From a virus: a stretch of 38,293 nucleotides of DNA. The notes under the pieces were generated by a model, which searched no databases, was not told where the DNA came from, and saw only the letters and a list, made by a program, of their open reading frames with translations. Numbering within the stretch: the first letter of the stretch is position 1; every line of letters begins with the position of its first letter. The stretch is taken from positions 1 through 38,293 of IMG/VR virus record IMGVR_UViG_3300032093_000365, one strand, 5' to 3'. The position numbers and the translations under genes were made by a program. Positions 31,954 to 37,558 of this stretch are shown here, one piece after another.

Positions 31954-32178
31954 ATGGCGAAGAAAGTAAAGAAGCAACCGACGCTGGCCGAACGCGTGAT
32001 TAAGGCGCTTGCGGCGTACAAGAATGGCGCGACGACTGACAAGCTCGCGCAACGTGTCCGCGCCAAGGGCGCAAGCGTGTCGTCAGTTTGCAGCCGATTG
32101 AAGAAGGCCGGCAAGCTTGTGCGCAAGGATGCTGGCGGCGGTCGCGGGACCGAAGCCCTTTGGGCGCTGGCCGCGTGA
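31954..32178 (+). CDS. Winged-helix DNA-binding protein
   Basis: A 74-residue basic protein. After a Lys-rich N-terminus it has a winged-helix pattern (AERVIKALAAYKNGATTDKL then VSSVCSRLKKAGKLVRK) like small MarR/ArsR-type transcription factors. The ATG at 31954 follows a GAGAGTGAG purine run; the longer upstream reading has no ribosome site. Its stop overlaps the next start as TGATG. It probably regulates early phage transcription. Confidence 0.65.
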   Translation: MAKKVKKQPTLAERVIKALAAYKNGATTDKLAQRVRAKGASVSSVCSRLKKAGKLVRKDAGGGRGTEALWALAA

Positions 32179-32339
32179 TGCGTGACCGCGATAGCATTTT
32201 CGCGGTGAATAGTTTTGCACGCGGCGCGTATCAAGTCGCCGCGTGCATCTACTATTGCGTCGTGTGGTCTATCGCTTCCCTCTTTATCGTGTGGCTGATC
32301 AATGCGGCCATGCAAGTTTTCCAAGCGACAAACCCATGA
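32178..32339 (+). CDS. Single-pass small membrane protein
   Basis: A 53-residue protein with one hydrophobic segment at about residues 18-43 (AACIYYCVVWSIASLFIVWL). It is translationally coupled by TGATG to the winged-helix gene and by ATGA to the next HTH gene, so it is part of the early operon. Roles such as exclusion or membrane anchoring of early proteins are possible, without direct evidence. Confidence 0.5.
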   Translation: MRDRDSIFAVNSFARGAYQVAACIYYCVVWSIASLFIVWLINAAMQVFQATNP

Positions 32340-32683
32340 CCAAAGAAACAATCGAAAAAAACTACGTATTAGATATGTGGAGCGGCGGAGCACCAGCGAA
32401 GCACATCGCGTTTCGGTTAAATTGCTCCACCTCTTCCGTGTATCGGATCACGAGCAATGCCTATTTCAATGACGGAGACGAGCGCGGCGGGCCGCAATCG
32501 CAAGAGGCGCGCGATCTCTGGCGCTGCAATCAGATTTTAGAAAAGGTTGCGGAACTATCAGGCAAAGGCGTGGAAGTTTCCGCGATCGGAGCGAAGCTCG
32601 GCGTTAAAGACCACATCGTTCGCGCTTCAATTTATCTCGCGACGCAAGCGGGCTTAAACACCGGTTTCGTTCTCGGCGCTTGA
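32336..32683 (+). CDS. Helix-turn-helix early protein
   Basis: A 115-residue protein with two helix-turn-helix-like patterns: APAKHIAFRLNCSTSSVYRI at about 19-38 and VEVSAIGAKLGVKDHIVRAS at about 79-98. Such tandem patterns are common in small phage DNA-binding regulators. The start is fixed by ATGA overlap. Its stop overlaps the TTG start of the primase zinc-finger gene. Confidence 0.62.
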   Translation: MTKETIEKNYVLDMWSGGAPAKHIAFRLNCSTSSVYRITSNAYFNDGDERGGPQSQEARDLWRCNQILEKVAELSGKGVEVSAIGAKLGVKDHIVRASIYLATQAGLNTGFVLGA

Positions 32684-32988
32684 AGGCGGTCGAAGCTGCA
32701 CGCGCCGCCGGCGTGATGTGTAGTTCTACCCTTGGCCGGCAATATTCAACCTGTCCCAATTGCAGCGCAGAGCGCAAGCCGGAACACCGAAGGCAGAAAT
32801 GCTTAGGCGTTCAGGTGGACCCCGACGCGGTTCGTGTATTCTGCAATCACTGTAATTGGGCGCGAACCTTTAGGGATGGCGATGCTTACGAACGCGGCGA
32901 TAGATTTTCTGGAAGAGCGCGGGATCGACTTGGAGCTAGCTCTAAAGTTCGAACCAGAAAGCCGCCCACCTCCCGGTGGAAATTCTGA
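32680..32988 (+). CDS. Primase-type zinc-binding protein (N-terminal part of a split primase?)
   Basis: A 102-residue frame starting at TTG (TTGA overlap). Residues 24-58 form a zinc ribbon (STCPNCSAER then CLGVQV and VFCNHCNWA) like the N-terminal domain of T7 gp4 and other phage primases, which reads the template for priming. The part after about residue 62 looks like the out-of-frame shadow of the next gene. The following helicase is in the +1 frame, so the two halves are separate, or are joined by frameshift, or are split by a sequencing error. Confidence 0.65.
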   Translation: MKAVEAARAAGVMCSSTLGRQYSTCPNCSAERKPEHRRQKCLGVQVDPDAVRVFCNHCNWARTFRDGDAYERGDRFSGRARDRLGASSKVRTRKPPTSRWKF

Positions 32989-34405
32989 CGGCGAATGGCT
33001 CGCCTTCCCGTTCTTGCGCAATGATCGCCCGGTCAATCGGGAATACCGGCGCATCGATCAGAAGCAATTCCGCCGGGATACGGGCGGCGTCATGTGCTTT
33101 TGGAATGAAGTCGTGATCGATGATGTTGGCTTGCAAGATTATCCGTTGGTCATAACCGAAGGCATTCTCGACGCGATCTCCGTCATCCAAGCCGGCTATC
33201 CGCGCACCATGTCCATGCCGAACGGCTCGCAAAGCAGCGAGAACGCGTCGCCAGAACAGACGCAAGGGCGCTATCGGTTTATCGCCGACGTGCTGCAAAA
33301 GATGGATCGGGCGCGGCAAGTCATCATCTGCGCCGACGCTGACGCGAAGGGTTATGCGCTGATCGAAGACTTGGCGACGATGCTCGGGCCGGCGCGCTGC
33401 AAGTTCGTTCCCTTCCCCGATCACTGCAAAGACGCGAACGACGTGCTTGTTCGATTTGGCGCTGAGAGATTGCGCGAGTGCGTGAGCAAGGCGCGATGGG
33501 TGAATGTCGCCGGTGTGCGGCGCTTCTCCGATTACCCGCCCGGCTCCGATGCTGATCCGATTGTGTGGCGCTCCGGAATTTCGCCGGCCGTTGATAAGCG
33601 GATCGGCATCATGCCCGGCTATTCGAGCGTGTGGACCGGCGTCCCGAACAACGGCAAGTCAACACTGCTCAATCAAATCAAATGGTCGCTGTGTGAAAAC
33701 CAGCCGGATTTTCGTGTGGCTATGGCGATGCTGGAAATCATGCCGAACCGCGATTATCGCCGGCAAGCGCTGCAATACAGGATCGGACGACCGCGCGACG
33801 GTGGCCCCAATGGTCAGCCTTGGACGCGAGAAGAAATCGACGCCGCGAATAATTGGCTAGAGGATCACGTCATTCCGATCGATCCGAACGGATACGCCAG
33901 CGGCAACGGCGACTATGAACTTGAAGACGTTGAGCCGACGATCGATTGGTTCCTCGATGCGGCAACGACGGCGATCGTTCGGCATGGCGTTAAGTTCGTG
34001 GCGCTCGATCCGTGGGGCGAACTGATCCAAACGCGCGAGCGTGGCGAAAGCGAGCACGACTTCATTGGCCGCTCGCTCTCTCGCATCAATCGATTGGCGC
34101 GCACATTGAAGGCGCATATCGCGATTGTTGCGCACCCTCGTAAGATCGAACCCGGTCGCGGTGGCGCAATCCGCCCGCCCGGTCCGTATGAAATCGCGGG
34201 TTCCTCCTACTTCTTCAACAAGACAAGCCTAGGCGTCACCGTGCACCGTGATCCGGAGCGCGATGAAGACGGCGATCCGAAGCCGGGATGCACGCGCACG
34301 CTTTGCGCAGTCTGGAAAAGCAAGTTTCACGACGTGCAAGGTGCGCCCGGCCAAATCTATTTGCGCTATGCGCCCAACAAGATGAGGTTCGAATGCGCAA
34401 GTTAG
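32876..34405 (+). CDS. Toprim primase-helicase (DnaB/T7 gp4-like)
   Basis: A replicative protein of about 509 residues from ATG 32876 (32882 is an alternative, with TAGGG upstream). The N-terminal half has Toprim motifs: ITEGILDAISVI with catalytic Glu, then IICADADAKGY with the DxD. The C-terminal half is a RecA-like hexameric helicase with Walker A GVPNNGKST and a later FVALDPWGEL (Walker B-like). It unwinds the fork and makes primers. The zinc domain that belongs to such enzymes is in the overlapping upstream frame. It is the last gene of the rightward operon. Confidence 0.86.
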   Translation: MAMLTNAAIDFLEERGIDLELALKFEPESRPPPGGNSDGEWLAFPFLRNDRPVNREYRRIDQKQFRRDTGGVMCFWNEVVIDDVGLQDYPLVITEGILDAISVIQAGYPRTMSMPNGSQSSENASPEQTQGRYRFIADVLQKMDRARQVIICADADAKGYALIEDLATMLGPARCKFVPFPDHCKDANDVLVRFGAERLRECVSKARWVNVAGVRRFSDYPPGSDADPIVWRSGISPAVDKRIGIMPGYSSVWTGVPNNGKSTLLNQIKWSLCENQPDFRVAMAMLEIMPNRDYRRQALQYRIGRPRDGGPNGQPWTREEIDAANNWLEDHVIPIDPNGYASGNGDYELEDVEPTIDWFLDAATTAIVRHGVKFVALDPWGELIQTRERGESEHDFIGRSLSRINRLARTLKAHIAIVAHPRKIEPGRGGAIRPPGPYEIAGSSYFFNKTSLGVTVHRDPERDEDGDPKPGCTRTLCAVWKSKFHDVQGAPGQIYLRYAPNKMRFECAS

Positions 34406-34562
34406 CCTATCGGGGATAGGTCTCCTGCTAGTGTTCTCGGCCCCACTTAGGATTATCACGGCGACGCTGCGTAACTGGCCCCGGTAGGCTATGGGTTCGC
34501 CCCGGTTAAGCGTCGCAATGCCGAGACGTTCGCCGAATAATCACGGCGGCATGTTAAACGAA

Positions 34563-34598
34563 AACGGCCCCCGCTGCGGAAATCGCGCGGGGGCCGTT
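34563..34598. terminator. Bidirectional intrinsic terminator
   Basis: Twelve-base arms (AACGGCCCCCGC and GCGGGGGCCGTT) with an inner GCG/CGC stem. Plus-strand downstream has CCATTTT and minus-strand downstream has TTTTCGTTT, so it can stop both the rightward replication operon and any leftward readthrough from the accessory array. Confidence 0.8.
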
Positions 34599-34700
34599 CC
34601 ATTTTGGCGCGGTGGAGGGGTGTCCGCGCCGGGTGGTCGATCTCGTGGTGTGCGGGTTCCTCCCTAATCATGGTAACGTCAAGCAACGTCAGGCCAATAG

Positions 34701-34733
34701 CACCTTATCGCCTTTATCACCTTATCACCTTCC
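34701..34733. repeat. Three imperfect CCTTATCAC direct repeats
   Basis: CCTTATCGC, CCTTTATCAC and CCTTATCAC follow each other with 8-9 base periodicity. They resemble short iterons, just beside the helicase gene. They may be protein-binding sites of a replication origin, but could be chance. Confidence 0.35.
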
Positions 34734-34735
34734 AT

Positions 34736-34767
34736 AAAAAAGGGGCCGGCCCGAAGGCCGACCCCTT
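34736..34767 (-). terminator. Terminator of the leftward accessory operon, UUCG loop
   Basis: On the minus strand AAGGGGTCGGCC pairs with GGCCGGCCCCTT (one G-T pair) around a TTCG loop and is followed by six T. It lies just after the stop at 34771. Confidence 0.9.
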
Positions 34768-34770
34768 CCC

Positions 34771-35556
34771 TTATGCTGCGGCCTTCTTGCGACCGTTGAA
34801 TACGCCAGCAAGCCACCAGCCCTTGCCCTTGGCTTTCGCCTTTAGCTGGGCCAGCGCTAGATCGTGCTCGCGCTCCTGGCGGCGCTCTCGGCGCTCGCGC
34901 TCTTCTCGACGCTCGCGTGCGGTACGCTCGGCCGGGGTCTCCGGCTTGACGCGCCACAGCATCGAAGCGGCCAGCATGTTCGTCACGTAGAGAAACGCGG
35001 CGAACGCGAAGCACGCGAACCAAGTTCCGTCAATTTGCGCTCGCGTCGGGGTGATGCCTTGCGCCATCCTTGCCCGCGCTTGGTCGCGCTCCATGACGTC
35101 AGTGCTCTCACGAGCGACGCGGGCATATTCCCGCGCCTGATCGGACGCCGCGAAGGCTTCCGCCGCATCGACCTGTTGCGGAAAGGCGAACCCGTCCGCC
35201 GCTTTTAGGATCGGTGCGGCAAGCATGACGAACGCCAACGCTTGCGCGCGCCACGCCGTCGCTTGCACTTCCGGCCGTGGATCGGTGCGGCGTTCGCCGG
35301 CGACGTAAGCCGCCAACATGCCGACCAAACCCGACGCGGTAATGATAACGCCCTCAATAAACGCCATCGGGATTTGAACCCCTAGGATTGGCGCGCGCTC
35401 GTGGTTTGTTAGGAATAGGTAAGCCCATCCAAACGTTTCAAGCGCCACTGTGATTGCCAGCGTCATAACGACAAGCGGGGCATTCCGCAGTGACGCACCA
35501 CAAGCGCGGCCAAATCGGCGCAGCATTAGGCGCAATTCATGCCAGTTGATTTGCAT
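34771..35556 (-). CDS. Multi-span membrane protein with charged C-terminal tail
   Basis: A 261-residue protein with hydrophobic segments at about 27-48, 60-86, 103-120 and 185-212, then a Glu/Arg-rich coiled tail (residues 213-245). The ATG at 35556 was chosen because CCGGAGGAAGA sits just before it; the longer upstream frame has no ribosome site and would read through the hairpin. It is the last gene of the leftward array. A role in superinfection exclusion or membrane sensing is possible, without motif support. Confidence 0.65.
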   Translation of the reverse strand: MQINWHELRLMLRRFGRACGASLRNAPLVVMTLAITVALETFGWAYLFLTNHERAPILGVQIPMAFIEGVIITASGLVGMLAAYVAGERRTDPRPEVQATAWRAQALAFVMLAAPILKAADGFAFPQQVDAAEAFAASDQAREYARVARESTDVMERDQARARMAQGITPTRAQIDGTWFACFAFAAFLYVTNMLAASMLWRVKPETPAERTARERREERERRERRQEREHDLALAQLKAKAKGKGWWLAGVFNGRKKAAA

Positions 35557-35589
35557 AAATCTTCCTCCGGCGCGCGGAATTGCGCGCAC

Positions 35590-35624
35590 AAAAAAGCGCC
35601 GCACGCATTGCTGCGGCGGCGCTT
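35590..35624 (-). terminator. Junction hairpin H1
   Basis: On the minus strand a 12-bp stem with one bulge (AAGCGCCGC-CGC / GCG-TGCGGCGCTT) is followed by six T, four bases after the 35628 gene stop. Unlike the others, the next ribosome site lies further on, about 25 bases beyond the T-run. Confidence 0.8.
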
Positions 35625-35627
35625 CGT

Positions 35628-35828
35628 TTATGCAAGCTTTGAGATTGATCCGTTTAGCCGCTTCGCCATCGCGCGCGCCTCTCGGTTGGCTGCATCTGGC
35701 GTTGCGTGTAAGCGCTCTTCGAGCACGCGGCCGACTTCGTTCCAAGAATTCGCCGGCAAGAATGCGCGCACGCGAAACTTGCGCGCGCCATGTTTGAACA
35801 CTGCAACGTCAATCAATTGGTTGTCCAT
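35628..35828 (-). CDS. Small accessory protein (array gene 1)
   Basis: A 66-residue basic protein with an N-terminal beta-hairpin-like region (DVAVFKHGARKFRVRAF) and a C-terminal helix rich in Ala and Arg (DAANREARAMAKRL). The ATG at 35828 has GGAGGT seven bases upstream, directly after the T-run of H2. I recognise no family. Confidence 0.6.
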   Translation of the reverse strand: MDNQLIDVAVFKHGARKFRVRAFLPANSWNEVGRVLEERLHATPDAANREARAMAKRLNGSISKLA

Positions 35829-35843
35829 GTGTGCTACCTCCAC

Positions 35844-35877
35844 AAAAAAAAGCGCCCGCCGGTTAGGGCGGGCGCTT
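35844..35877 (-). terminator. Junction hairpin H2
   Basis: An 11-bp perfect stem (AAGCGCCCGCC/GGCGGGCGCTT, loop CTAACC on the minus strand) with eight T, two bases before GGAGGT of the next gene. Confidence 0.88.
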
Positions 35878-35879
35878 CG

Positions 35880-36146
35880 TTATTCGGAATAGGCGCTTTC
35901 GATGCGTTCGCCTGAGTGAGCGCAATAAAGGTCAGCGTCTTCCCAATTGATGTCAGCAACAGCAGGAAGCCAACAGCCGTATTCGCCATTGATGGCGGCG
36001 CGCATTAAGTCTGCGTGTTCCTCGGCGGATTTGAAGCTGATCGCCTCACCGTCCGCCATGATGAAATAAATCGGATATCCGCCGGGCCACGCATAAGGGC
36101 CGTTGCGTAGAGCCGAATTCAATTCATCGATTGACATATTCGTCAT
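35880..36146 (-). CDS. Small accessory protein (array gene 2)
   Basis: An 88-residue acidic protein. Recognisable pattern: YPIYFIMADGEAISF, then INWEDADLYCAHSGERIESAY at the C-terminus, a form I believe recurs in small phage and plasmid accessory proteins. Conserved-looking Cys, His and Arg near the end could bind metal, but the count is too low for a full site. The ATG has GGAGGT five bases upstream after H3. Confidence 0.62.
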   Translation of the reverse strand: MTNMSIDELNSALRNGPYAWPGGYPIYFIMADGEAISFKSAEEHADLMRAAINGEYGCWLPAVADINWEDADLYCAHSGERIESAYSE

Positions 36147-36159
36147 GTGTCACCTCCAC

Positions 36160-36193
36160 AAAAAAGGGGCGCGACCCTTGCGAGCCGCGCCCC
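36160..36193 (-). terminator. Junction hairpin H3
   Basis: Eight-base perfect arms GGGGCGCG and CGCGCCCC with a twelve-base loop, followed on the minus strand by six T, then GTGGAGGT of the next gene. Confidence 0.8.
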
Positions 36194-36197
36194 TGAT

Positions 36198-36293
36198 TTA
36201 CGTGATCTGCCCTAGCACCTGGCCGACGCGGCGAACGGCGCGATAAACGCCATAAGCGAACGCGAACACAAGACCGCCAATGATTAGCGACAT
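36198..36293 (-). CDS. 31-residue single-span membrane peptide
   Basis: The peptide begins MSLIIGGLVFAFAYGVYRAV, a single hydrophobic helix with a basic C-terminus. The ATG lies two bases after the stop of the 36296 gene, with GGGGATTGA inside the end of that gene as a ribosome site, so translation is coupled. This is the one junction in the array without a hairpin. Confidence 0.5.
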   Translation of the reverse strand: MSLIIGGLVFAFAYGVYRAVRRVGQVLGQIT

Positions 36294-36295
36294 AT

Positions 36296-36490
36296 TCAAT
36301 CCCCTACATTTTCCCATGTGTTCGCGAACGCGGCCGGCCCAAAGAAAATAGCGCCAGCTAAAACCGCAAACGGAATGCACGCAAATTCGTTCGACATGAG
36401 CGCGGCGAGAAAACCCCACGCGCCAAACAACGAAACGATGCCAAGCCACGAAATTGAAGCGCAGGCAAAGCGGTAAAGTGTGTGCAACAT
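36296..36490 (-). CDS. Two-span small membrane protein (array gene 3)
   Basis: A 64-residue protein with hydrophobic segments at about 10-32 and 38-57 (ISWLGIVSLFGAWGFLAAL and CIPFAVLAGAIFFGPAAF). The ATG has GGAGGT seven bases upstream after H4. It pairs with the following 31-residue peptide by translational coupling, so the two may form one membrane complex. Confidence 0.58.
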   Translation of the reverse strand: MLHTLYRFACASISWLGIVSLFGAWGFLAALMSNEFACIPFAVLAGAIFFGPAAFANTWENVGD

Positions 36491-36506
36491 TGTAGTACCT
36501 CCACAA

Positions 36507-36543
36507 GAAAAGAGCGCCGCACGCGGTTAGGCGTGGGCGCTCT
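36507..36543 (-). terminator. Junction hairpin H4
   Basis: A 13-bp stem with one bulge (AGAGCGCC + ACGC paired with GCGT + GGCGCTCT), loop CTAACC on the minus strand, followed by a broken T-tract TCTTTTCTT. The same CCTAACCG loop occurs in H2 and H7. Confidence 0.75.
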
Positions 36544-36546
36544 AAT

Positions 36547-36756
36547 TCAGTCGCTTAGGCTTGGCGTGTCGCCTTCGTCGGGGCCGTGAATTGTCATCGC
36601 CGACGAAAGCTTGACGCCATCGTCAAGGCGCAAATCCCGGCCTAGGTGGATGAATTCGTATTCTGTAGCGCGCGCCATTTCGAGCGCTTCCGCTTCGCTG
36701 TCCGCTTCAATGTAGAGTGTGCCATAGATTCGGACGTCAATTGTGTATTCTGCCAT
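36547..36756 (-). CDS. Small acidic accessory protein (array gene 4)
   Basis: A 69-residue acidic protein with an opening beta strand (MAEYTIDVRIYGTLYIEA), then a helix SEAEALEMARA, then DLRLDDGVKL. The DSEAEALEMAR form is common in small phage proteins of unknown role. The ATG has GGAGG eight bases upstream after H5. Confidence 0.6.
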   Translation of the reverse strand: MAEYTIDVRIYGTLYIEADSEAEALEMARATEYEFIHLGRDLRLDDGVKLSSAMTIHGPDEGDTPSLSD

Positions 36757-36772
36757 GTGTGTTGCCTCCAAC

Positions 36773-36806
36773 AAAAAGGGCGCGAAGCCGAAGCCTCGCG
36801 CCCTTT
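36773..36806 (-). terminator. Junction hairpin H5
   Basis: An 11-bp perfect stem AAAGGGCGCGA/TCGCGCCCTTT followed by T residues on the minus strand; the ribosome site GGAGG follows three bases later. Confidence 0.85.
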
Positions 36807-36811
36807 CCGTT

Positions 36812-37039
36812 TCAGTATTGATACGTGACGATCATGCACACGCACGCGCCGCTCAGGTCCAACCGGAATTGATCACCATAGTTTGACCACGCGCCGCGCC
36901 CATGTAGCCCTGCGACGCGACGCGCGCGGCGCATTGTTTTCTGTGCCGTCTCGCCTTCTTTCGCTGTCATTTCGAACCGGCGAAACCACGAATAATTGGC
37001 TTCGCCTCCGAATGTGTCTGTCACTTCGATTGACCACAT
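36812..37039 (-). CDS. Small basic accessory protein (array gene 5)
   Basis: A 75-residue protein with an opening strand pattern MWSIEVTDTFGGEANYSW, a basic helix (KTMRRARRVAGLHG) and a hydrophobic C-terminal strand ending VCMIVTYQY. Two Cys lie near the end. The ATG has GAGGT five bases upstream after H6. I do not recognise a family. Confidence 0.6.
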   Translation of the reverse strand: MWSIEVTDTFGGEANYSWFRRFEMTAKEGETAQKTMRRARRVAGLHGRGAWSNYGDQFRLDLSGACVCMIVTYQY

Positions 37040-37051
37040 TTTGCACCTCAC

Positions 37052-37082
37052 AAAAAAGGGCCGCGCCTTTCAGCGCGACCCT
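37052..37082 (-). terminator. Junction hairpin H6
   Basis: A 10-bp stem with one mismatch (AGGGCCGCGC against GCGCGACCCT) and six T, followed two bases later by GAGGT. Confidence 0.78.
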
Positions 37083-37090
37083 CTTCCGTT

Positions 37091-37279
37091 TCAATATCCG
37101 TCAATGCGCGCCGCGTGCAAAACGCCACGCGCCAGCGCCATCGCATCGCCGCCCTTGACGATCATGCGCAACGCTTCGAGCGCAATTAGGCCGGCGCGTT
37201 GTTTGTCGGTTAGCGCGTTCCAATCGGCCCGGTTTTCGTCCGATGCCTTTTTGACGCATTCGATCCATGATGCTTGCAT
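37091..37279 (-). CDS. Small helical accessory protein (array gene 6)
   Basis: A 62-residue helical protein (WIECVKKASDENRADWNALT, then LIALEALRMIVKGGDAMAL). The ATG has GGAGGT six bases upstream after H7. No motif identifies a function. Confidence 0.6.
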   Translation of the reverse strand: MQASWIECVKKASDENRADWNALTDKQRAGLIALEALRMIVKGGDAMALARGVLHAARIDGY

Positions 37280-37293
37280 GTGCTTACCTCCAC

Positions 37294-37325
37294 AAAAAAA
37301 AGCCCCGCCGGTTAGGGCGGGGCTT
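37294..37325 (-). terminator. Junction hairpin H7
   Basis: A 10-bp perfect stem AAGCCCCGCC/GGCGGGGCTT with loop CTAACC (minus strand) and eight T; a near copy of H2. GGAGGT follows. Confidence 0.88.
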
Positions 37326-37328
37326 CGT

Positions 37329-37505
37329 TCAATCGAGAAAGATCACAACCCACGGCAAGGGGTCGCCCTTGTATCGCGGCGCGTGCCGATATGTCGGCCG
37401 CTCAGCTTCGCAGACGATATCTTGCGCGATGTAATCATCTAGCGCCCATGAAGCGCGATCAGCCGACTTGTGGCGACTGTAAACGTATTCAATTTGCTCG
37501 ATCAT
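37329..37505 (-). CDS. Small accessory protein (array gene 7)
   Basis: A 58-residue protein (MIEQIEYVYSRHKSADRASW...WVVIFLD). It was found by following the hairpin-ribosome-site pattern: GAGGT lies five bases before the ATG after H8, and the stop at 37329 is four bases before H7. It has a helical N-terminus and a short hydrophobic end. Function unknown. Confidence 0.58.
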   Translation of the reverse strand: MIEQIEYVYSRHKSADRASWALDDYIAQDIVCEAERPTYRHAPRYKGDPLPWVVIFLD

Positions 37506-37517
37506 GGTTCACCTCAC

Positions 37518-37552
37518 AAAAAAAGGGCCGGAGCATCGCTGCCCCGGCCCTT
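37518..37552 (-). terminator. Junction hairpin H8
   Basis: A 9-bp perfect stem AAGGGCCGG/CCGGCCCTT with a twelve-base loop, then seven T and GAGGT two bases later. It follows the stop of the DUF932-like gene. Confidence 0.85.
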
Positions 37553-37558
37553 CGCGAC

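Larger units (their letters stand above)
34406..34733. other. Structured non-coding region after the helicase gene
   Basis: No gene is supported here. It holds a short stem CCTATC-GGG-GATAGG (34406-34420); distant arms GCGACGCT (34461-34468) and AGCGTCGC (34509-34516) that could close a 56-base fold containing two CCCCGG stretches; a repeated ATCACGGCG (near 34455 and 34540); a strong terminator; and CCTTATC-type repeats at the right end. It could hold an origin, a small RNA, or both. Confidence 0.5.

Noticed and set aside
35590-37552. Hairpin series considered as CRISPR or REP repeats
   Set aside because: The stems differ in sequence, spacing follows gene ends, and each lies between real genes; there are no uniform repeats and spacers.
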